Shown: piece after piece, positions 54,330 through 59,478 of the stretch | Layout of the letters: every line of letters starts with the position of its first letter | How positions within the stretch are numbered: position 1 is the stretch's first letter | Assembly (NCBI GenBank): GCA_964460075.1 | Contig: CAYWPC010000015.1 | Span: 1 to 59,478, forward strand | Reading direction: 5' to 3' | Length of the DNA: 59,478 bases | Source of the DNA: JAMBLL01 sp964460075 | GTDB taxonomy: Bacteria > Actinomycetota > Acidimicrobiia > Spongiisociales > UBA5794 | Notes under the pieces: generated by a model | The model's input: only the letters and a program-made list of their open reading frames with translations | What the model was told of the DNA's origin: nothing | The model's database searches: none | Translations under genes and position numbers: made by a program

Positions 54330-54650
54330 ATGCCTACCTTCAACGATGCAACATGGGCCGAGTCAGACGACGCCGCGTCTCTGCTCGACGCCTTCGTAGC
54401 GCTCCCAGACCGCAGAGCGGCCGAGCGATTCATTCGAGACCTGTGCACTCGCAGAGAGCTCGGCGAGATGGTGTCGCGGTGGGCGGTCGTCAGAGGCCTC
54501 GCCGGTGGTGCCTCATACCGCGCGATCCACGATGCCACAGGCGTGTCTACGGCAACAATCACAAGGATCAACGACTGGCTTCGGAACGGAACCGGCGGGT
54601 ACACGGATGCGCTCGCGCGCGTAGGAATCGAATTGGAGCAGAGGCCATGA
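54330..54650 (+). CDS. TrpR/YerC-YecD family regulator, probable histidine repressor
   Basis: 106 residues. The all-helical TrpR fold is recognisable: LPDRRAAERFIRDLCTRRELGEMVSRWAVVRGLAGGASYRAIHDATGVSTATITRINDWLRNGTGGY, where ASYRAIHDATGVSTATITRI is the helix-turn-helix. Members are small homodimers; TrpR uses tryptophan as corepressor. Here the gene heads the his operon and overlaps hisG by 4 bases, so histidine or an intermediate is the likely ligand (inference). The palindrome in its own promoter is a candidate binding site. Confidence 0.9.
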   Translation: MPTFNDATWAESDDAASLLDAFVALPDRRAAERFIRDLCTRRELGEMVSRWAVVRGLAGGASYRAIHDATGVSTATITRINDWLRNGTGGYTDALARVGIELEQRP

Positions 54651-55489
54651 CCGATCGAACACGAATAGCTGTCCCCAACAAGGGGCGCCTCTCAGATCCA
54701 GCAGTGGACCTGCTTCGCAAGGCGGGACTCGTCTTCGAGGTCTCGTCGCGAGCGCTGTCGGTACCAGTGCGCAACATGCCCGTCGAAGTGCTGTTCGTCC
54801 GAGCAGACGACATCCCCGAGCTCGTCCATAACGATGTCGCGCAGTTCGGCATAACCGGTCTCGACCTCGTTGCAGAATCAGCCTTCGGCTCGGCGATCGT
54901 CGCAGAACTCGGGTTTGGGCGATGCAGGCTCACAGTTGCTGTCGACGATGCATCAAGTGTGACATCGATCGAAGATTTTGCCGGACTTCGCGTCGCAACG
55001 TCCCACCCGACCACCGTACGCCAATTCTTTTCGGATAAGGGGATCGAGATCACAACCGTGCCGCTCAAGGGGTCGGTCGAGGTCGCACCTAAACTCGGGA
55101 TCGCTGATGCCATCGTCGACCTCATGTCGAGTGGTAGCACCATGATGGTCAACGGGCTCCGCCCGATCACGACCATTCTCGAATCACAAGCAGCGTTGAT
55201 CGCCCGCCACGACGCACCGCGATCCCCCCTCACCACGATGGTTCGCGCCGTCGTGGCAGCGAGACGCAAGCGATACATCGTCATGAACGCTCCTGCTGAC
55301 GCCATAGCCGACATCGAGCAGATCATCCCAGGCGCCGACTCTCCGACACTTGTACCACTCACCCACAAGGGCATGTACGCCGTGCACTCGGTCGTCGAAG
55401 CCGACGAGATGTGGCGAGTACTGCCCGACCTCGAAACTGCAGGTGCCTCAGCAATCCTGGTCCTCCCTATCGAGCAGATGATCCCATGA
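54647..55489 (+). CDS. hisG: ATP phosphoribosyltransferase, long form
   Basis: 280 residues from the ATG that overlaps the regulator stop (ATGA). RIAVPNKGRLSDPAVDLLRKAG opens the catalytic part. GIADAIVDLMSSGSTMMVNGLR is the PRPP-binding family signature. The last 75 residues (YIVMNAPADAIADIEQIIPGADSPTLVPL) form the ACT-like domain through which histidine inhibits the long form; no HisZ is needed. It is the first committed step of histidine synthesis. Confidence 0.96.
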   Translation: MTDRTRIAVPNKGRLSDPAVDLLRKAGLVFEVSSRALSVPVRNMPVEVLFVRADDIPELVHNDVAQFGITGLDLVAESAFGSAIVAELGFGRCRLTVAVDDASSVTSIEDFAGLRVATSHPTTVRQFFSDKGIEITTVPLKGSVEVAPKLGIADAIVDLMSSGSTMMVNGLRPITTILESQAALIARHDAPRSPLTTMVRAVVAARRKRYIVMNAPADAIADIEQIIPGADSPTLVPLTHKGMYAVHSVVEADEMWRVLPDLETAGASAILVLPIEQMIP

Positions 55490-56805
55490 CCATCGCCATT
55501 GAAGTGATACAGCTCTCAGAAGCGGACGCTGTGCGACGTGCTGAGCTAACCGAAAGATCAGCCGTTCCGAGCGAGACCGTGCGAAAGCAGGCGGCAGCGA
55601 TCGTTGCACGGATCCGCGAGGAGGGCGATGACGCGCTGTCCTCGTGCAACGAACGCTACGGCGGTGGGGCTAAGAACGGGCAGATCCGGGTTGGTCAGGA
55701 CGAGATAGCTTCGGCGTTTGCCGATGCCGACGCGGAGTTTGTTGATGCGCTCTCGTGTGCGATCGAGGCGATTCGATCGGTTCACGAGCAGCAACTCCCT
55801 CAAGATCTCGTCCTCGAGCCGAGGCGCGGTGTGACCGTATCAAGAAGGTGGACGCCGGTGAAACGAGTCGGCGTGTATGTACCAGGAGGCGGGGCTTCGT
55901 ATCCCTCATCGCTCCTCATGGGCGTCATTCCCGCAATGGTCGCAGGTGTTCGCGAGATCGCCGTCGTGAGCCCCGCATCGTCATCAGGCTCATTGGACCC
56001 ATCCGTCCTCGCTGCGGCCCACCTGCTCGGCGTAACCGAGTTGTATGCCACAGGGGGCGCCCAGGCAATTGGCGCACTGACATTCGGTACGGAGACGATT
56101 CGACGGGTCGACAAGATCGTCGGCCCAGGAGGTACCTGGGTCACAGCTGCGAAACTCGCCGTGTACGGATCGGTGGGGGTCGACTTGCCCGCTGGCCCAA
56201 GCGAGGCGGCTGTGATAGTCGACTCGTCGAGCGACGCTGCGATCGCGGCTGCCGATCTTCTCTGCCAAGCCGAGCACGGCCCCGATTCGGTGGTAGCGCT
56301 CATCACATCGAGCAAAACCAAGGCGCGAGAAGTTCTTGAGGAAGCAGCGAACCAACTCGGCGACCTCGAACGACAAGGCATCATCCGCGAAGCCCTCGAG
56401 AGCCACGGCCTCGTCATCATCGCTGCCGACCCGGCTTCGGCCCTCGAGTTCACAAACGATTGGGCGCCGGAACATGTCTCGCTACTCACGGCATCACCGA
56501 GACTCGACGCTGAGTCGGTGACGGCGGCCGGGTCCGTATTCGTCGGCAAGTGGACACCGGAGTCCGCTGGGGACTACGCGACGGGAGCCAATCACATCCT
56601 CCCAACCGGCGGGCTCGCAGCTGCATACGGACCTCTCTCCACCGAAGATTTCGGTTCGTGGCGACAGGTTCAAGAGCTCACTCGGGAAGGACTCGATCGT
56701 CTCGCTCCAACGATTACGACCATGGCAGCTAAAGAGGGCTTGACCGCTCACGCTGCATGCGTCGACATCCGTCTCAAGTCGACTCTCACGGAGGTGTCTG
56801 CATGA
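55486..56805 (+). CDS. hisD: Histidinol dehydrogenase
   Basis: 439 residues from ATG 55486 (4-base overlap with hisG). VKRVGVYVPGGGASYPSSLLMGVIPAMVAGV, ATGGAQAIGALTFGTETI and DLPAGPSEAAVI contain the NAD and zinc-site elements. DWAPEHVSLL is the conserved EH catalytic pair, and AGDYATGANHILPTGG provides the zinc-binding Asp and His. It oxidises L-histidinol to histidine in two NAD-linked steps. Confidence 0.97.
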   Translation: MTIAIEVIQLSEADAVRRAELTERSAVPSETVRKQAAAIVARIREEGDDALSSCNERYGGGAKNGQIRVGQDEIASAFADADAEFVDALSCAIEAIRSVHEQQLPQDLVLEPRRGVTVSRRWTPVKRVGVYVPGGGASYPSSLLMGVIPAMVAGVREIAVVSPASSSGSLDPSVLAAAHLLGVTELYATGGAQAIGALTFGTETIRRVDKIVGPGGTWVTAAKLAVYGSVGVDLPAGPSEAAVIVDSSSDAAIAAADLLCQAEHGPDSVVALITSSKTKAREVLEEAANQLGDLERQGIIREALESHGLVIIAADPASALEFTNDWAPEHVSLLTASPRLDAESVTAAGSVFVGKWTPESAGDYATGANHILPTGGLAAAYGPLSTEDFGSWRQVQELTREGLDRLAPTITTMAAKEGLTAHAACVDIRLKSTLTEVSA

Positions 56806-57386
56806 CTCGCCAGGCAACAATCACAAGAACAACTGCTGAAACCGATATTCGCATCGAACTGAACATCGACGGCACGGGTGTCACGAAGATTGAGACAGGG
56901 GTCGGCATGTTCGACCACCTACTCACGTCCTTTGGCATGCACGGATTGTTCGACCTGGAGATCCGAACGGTCGGCGACCTCTACATCGACGAGCACCACA
57001 CGGTCGAGGACACAGCGATCGCGTTAGGGCAAGCCTTCGATGCTGCACTCGGCGACAGGTCGGGAATCACCCGATTCGCCAACGCACGGATTCCCATGGA
57101 CGAGACGATCGCCGAAGCTGCCGTAGACCTCGGAGGGAGGGCGTACGTCGTTGTAGATCTCCCCTTCGTCGCACCATCCATTGGAACCCTCGGAACCCAG
57201 ATGATCCCGCACGCCCTTGAAGCCCTCGCAGGCAGCGCGCGCATGACAATGCACATCGCAGCTCGCGGCCGCAACGACCACCACATTGCCGAGGCGACGT
57301 TCAAGGCACTCGCACGAGCGCTGAGAGGCGCGTGCGAGCTCGATGCACGACGCATAGGAGTCCCATCAACCAAAGGCGTCCTGTGA
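56802..57386 (+). CDS. hisB: Imidazoleglycerol-phosphate dehydratase
   Basis: 194 residues, monofunctional (no phosphatase domain). GVGMFDHLLTSFGMHGLFDL and DEHHTVEDTAIALGQA carry the first manganese His/Glu set; ARGRNDHHIAEATFKALARAL carries the second. It overlaps hisD by 4 bases. In many actinobacteria hisC stands between hisD and hisB; here nothing intervenes. Confidence 0.97.
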   Translation: MTRQATITRTTAETDIRIELNIDGTGVTKIETGVGMFDHLLTSFGMHGLFDLEIRTVGDLYIDEHHTVEDTAIALGQAFDAALGDRSGITRFANARIPMDETIAEAAVDLGGRAYVVVDLPFVAPSIGTLGTQMIPHALEALAGSARMTMHIAARGRNDHHIAEATFKALARALRGACELDARRIGVPSTKGVL

Positions 57387-57994
57387 TGCGCATTGCAATC
57401 ATCGACCACGGAGCGGGGAACCTCGTATCGGTCACGAACGCGTTCGTAGCCCTTGGAGAACAGGCGCGAATCGTCACAGATCCGCGTGAACTCGCCGCGA
57501 CCGACGCTGTCGTGTTACCCGGCGTTGGGGCGACGAGCCCAGCTATGGAGCGGATGGCGGCCACAGGTATGGACCTTGCGCTTCGCAATTGGGAGGGACC
57601 GCTGCTCGGGATCTGCGTCGGCCTCCAACTGTTCTTCGACTCATCTGCCGAGGATGATCAACCGTGTCTGGGCCTGCTCCCTGGAACGGTGCGCAAACTC
57701 AACGGGCGCCCGCTACCACACATGGGGTGGAACGACGTCGAACACAAGGACGATCCGCTCTTCGATGGCATCCCGAATGGTGAACTGTTCTACTTCGTGC
57801 ACTCCTACGCACCGGTACCCGAGGACCCTTCCGTCGTCATCGCGACCGCTGAACATGGCGACCGCTTTGTCGCTGCGACCCGCTCTGGGCTCCGCGTCGG
57901 CGTGCAATTCCACCCTGAACGTAGCGCGGTGGCAGGAATGCGAGTCCTGTCAAACTTCGTTGCATCGGCGCAGGAGAACCGTCGTGTTGCGTAA
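57386..57994 (+). CDS. hisH: Imidazole glycerol phosphate synthase, glutamine amidotransferase subunit
   Basis: 202 residues; its ATG shares one base with the hisB stop (TGATG). Class I glutaminase: VVLPGVGA, nucleophile Cys in LLGICVGLQLFF, and the His-Glu pair in GVQFHPERS. It feeds ammonia to HisF. Confidence 0.97.
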   Translation: MRIAIIDHGAGNLVSVTNAFVALGEQARIVTDPRELAATDAVVLPGVGATSPAMERMAATGMDLALRNWEGPLLGICVGLQLFFDSSAEDDQPCLGLLPGTVRKLNGRPLPHMGWNDVEHKDDPLFDGIPNGELFYFVHSYAPVPEDPSVVIATAEHGDRFVAATRSGLRVGVQFHPERSAVAGMRVLSNFVASAQENRRVA

Positions 57995-58763
57995 GCGGGT
58001 CATCCCGTGTCTCGATGTGGCGGACGGGCGCGTCGTAAAGGGTGTGCGGTTTGTCGACATCACCGATGCTGGCGACCCCGTCGAGTTGGCTGCGCGCTAC
58101 GCAACAGAGGGGGCGGACGAAATCTGCTTCCTCGACATCACGGCTTCCCATGAAGGCCGTTCGACACTCCTCGACGTCGTGCGTCGAACGGCGAGCGCCG
58201 TCAACGTACCCCTCACCGTAGGAGGAGGGGTCGGCTCCGTTGAAGACATGCGCTCTGTGCTGCGGGCAGGCGCCGACAAGGTTGCGCTCAACTCAGCAGC
58301 CGTTGCCCGCCCAACGTTGTTGGCAGAGTCTGCAGAGGCCTTCGGACGTCAATGCGTCGTACTCGCTATCGACGCAAAGTCGAACGATGACGGCTCCTGG
58401 TCGGTGTGGACGCATGGGGGAAGACGCAGAACCGACCTTGATGCTGTTGCATGGGCAACAACGGGTACAACTCTGGGTGCGGGCGAGATCCTCCTGACGT
58501 CGATGGACAGGGACGGCACAAGATCCGGCTACGACGTTGCACTGCTCTCAGGCGTGCGGCAAGCAGTCGACGTGCCAATAATCGCCTCAGGCGGTGCAGG
58601 CAATGCTGACGACATGATTCGCGCCTTTCTCGAAGGCGAAGCTGACGCGGTGCTCGCAGCATCCATCTTCCACCACGGCACCTACACGGTCGCCGACATC
58701 AAGACTCGGCTGGAAGGTGCGGGTGTTCCAGTCAGACAAGCATCGATGATCGCATGCAGGTAG
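57984..58763 (+). CDS. hisF: Imidazole glycerol phosphate synthase, cyclase subunit
   Basis: 259 residues from GTG 57984, which has AGGAG 7 bases upstream; a TTG at 57987 is also in frame. VIPCLDVADGRVVKG holds the first catalytic Asp, AIDAKSN the second, with GGGVGSVEDM and SGGAGNADDM binding phosphate. It overlaps hisH by 11 bases, consistent with assembly of the HisH-HisF complex. Confidence 0.97.
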   Translation: MLRKRVIPCLDVADGRVVKGVRFVDITDAGDPVELAARYATEGADEICFLDITASHEGRSTLLDVVRRTASAVNVPLTVGGGVGSVEDMRSVLRAGADKVALNSAAVARPTLLAESAEAFGRQCVVLAIDAKSNDDGSWSVWTHGGRRRTDLDAVAWATTGTTLGAGEILLTSMDRDGTRSGYDVALLSGVRQAVDVPIIASGGAGNADDMIRAFLEGEADAVLAASIFHHGTYTVADIKTRLEGAGVPVRQASMIACR

Positions 58764-59368
58764 ATACGACAGCCGTGGAATGGGGCAACGACGGACTCGT
58801 GCCTGTCGTCGTCCAGGACGCCGCGACGCGCGTGGTCCTGATGCTCGGCTACATGAACGCCGAAGCCCTCGAGAAGACCTGCGACACCGGCCAGGTCCAC
58901 TTCTGGAGTCGGAGCCGCCAGGAGCTCTGGAGGAAGGGTGCCACGAGCGGTAACACGCTCGAGCTCGAATCGATCAGCCTTGATTGCGACAACGACGCAA
59001 TCCTCGTTACGGCAAGGCCGGCGGGGCCGACATGCCACACCGGTGCGATGTCCTGCTTCGAAGCTGGCGTCGTGCAACGAGGAATCGCTCGACTCTGGGC
59101 CACGATCGCCGATCGGGTGGAGACTCCCACGGACGGCTCATACACCGCAGAGCTCATCGCAGGTGGGACCGACGCGGTGGCCAGAAAGGTGATCGAAGAG
59201 GCAGGCGAAGTGCTGATCGCAGCGAAGAACCACGAGGCGGGCAACTCGGCCGAACGCGTCGTCGAAGAAGCAGCAGATCTGGTGTATCACCTGCTCGTGC
59301 TCCTGGCCGAACGCGGTCTCGATCTAGCGGAGGTAGAAGCAGAACTCGACCGAAGAGCCCGCTCCTAG
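58754..59368 (+). CDS. hisI: Bifunctional PR-AMP cyclohydrolase / PR-ATP pyrophosphohydrolase
   Basis: 204 residues (HisIE). Residues 1 to about 112 are HisI: MLGYMNAEALEKT, VHFWSRSRQELWRKGATSGN, DCDNDAILV and GPTCHTGAMSCF with zinc Cys ligands. Residues about 115-204 are HisE: KVIEEAGEVLIAAKN and VEEAADLVYHLLVLLAERGL, the EExxE/ED Mg sites. The fusion is usual in enterobacteria but less so in actinobacteria, which often have separate hisI and hisE. It overlaps hisF by 10 bases and ends the operon. Confidence 0.96.
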   Translation: MQVDTTAVEWGNDGLVPVVVQDAATRVVLMLGYMNAEALEKTCDTGQVHFWSRSRQELWRKGATSGNTLELESISLDCDNDAILVTARPAGPTCHTGAMSCFEAGVVQRGIARLWATIADRVETPTDGSYTAELIAGGTDAVARKVIEEAGEVLIAAKNHEAGNSAERVVEEAADLVYHLLVLLAERGLDLAEVEAELDRRARS

Positions 59369-59418
59369 GGCTCTGGCGTAGGAATCCGCAACATGTTGCG
59401 GATTCCTACGCCAGAGCC
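59369..59418. terminator. Perfect 50-bp palindrome after the his operon
   Basis: It starts on the base after the hisIE TAG. Bases 59369-59393 are the exact reverse complement of 59394-59418 (arms begin GGCTCTGGCG and end CGCCAGAGCC). As RNA it would fold into a stem of about 22-23 bp with a minimal loop. No U-run follows. It is most simply a U-less bidirectional terminator, though the perfection is unusual. Confidence 0.85.
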
Positions 59419-59454
59419 GATGCGAGCGGTGGTCACTCGGGGAGGGTCCGGGGG

Positions 59455-59460
59455 TATCAT
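59455..59460 (+). promoter_or_regulatory. Possible -10 box for a gene beyond the window
   Basis: TATCAT near the window end, in a non-coding stretch after the palindrome. The -35 region is poor. Confidence 0.25.
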
Positions 59461-59478
59461 TGCGTTCGCGCCGGGGTA

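Overview
The window looks like a chromosome segment of a high-GC actinobacterium. The closest fit is a deep lineage such as Acidimicrobiia rather than a mycobacterium, but that is inference from gene content. Gene order between about 13.8 and 52 kb follows the Mycobacterium tuberculosis Rv3579c-Rv3626c neighbourhood: rlmB, cysS, ispF, ispD, carD, radA, disA, clpC, lysS, coaX, panC, a DUF2520 protein, folK, folP, ftsH, hpt, tilS and a DUF2342 metalloprotease. A SigR/RsrA-type sigma/anti-sigma pair adds to the actinobacterial signal. A run of 100 N (18411-18510) shows that this is a draft assembly.

Layout. 1-13.6 kb is accessory or poorly characterised: the 3' part of tRNA-Arg(CCT), a large membrane-anchored secreted protein, a beta-helix lipoprotein, an SDR/DUF2867 protein, an amino-acid permease, a 15-residue-repeat membrane protein, a TipA-like MerR regulator behind its own operator, an MFS transporter, an LppM-like lipoprotein, and an AI-2E-family transporter next to a CvpA-CAP fusion. 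13.7-22.3 kb is housekeeping: tRNA-Thr, rlmB-cysS, a glycerophosphodiesterase, carD-ispD-ispF, radA-disA, and a zinc-ribbon/discoidin-like membrane protein. 22.5-26.8 kb is one 1433-residue acyl-CoA dehydratase activase. 27.2-32.4 kb is a complete BMP-type nucleoside ABC importer. 32.6-40.2 kb holds clpC, a polyprenyl diphosphate synthase, a Septum_form lipoprotein, an amidase, ferritin and a cupin. 40.3-53.4 kb is a long minus-strand series of lysS-coaX-panC-DUF2520, folK-pseudophosphatase-folP-ftsH, hpt-tilS-metalloprotease, small proteins and the sigma pair. 53.5-59.4 kb is histidine biosynthesis: hisA diverges from a tightly overlapping trpR-like-hisG-D-B-H-F-IE operon.

How the genes work together. 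Many neighbours overlap by 1-4 bases (ATGA, GTGA or TGATG junctions), so translation is probably coupled in the his, pan/coaX/lysS, tilS/hpt and nucleoside-transport operons. DNA-damage and signalling functions are paired in radA-disA, which sits behind a promoter resembling the RecA-independent (PafBC-type) damage promoter. The his divergon carries an 18-bp palindrome similar to the E. coli trp operator next to a TrpR-family gene, which suggests an autoregulated histidine repressor.

The most unusual items are: a FolK protein fused to a double-hotdog (thioesterase-like) region; a phosphatase-fold protein with a destroyed catalytic loop between folP and folK, where mycobacteria carry folB; CarD with a long KKPVA-repeat tail interrupted by the assembly gap; DisA with changes in both catalytic motifs; and a perfect 50-bp palindrome directly after hisIE.
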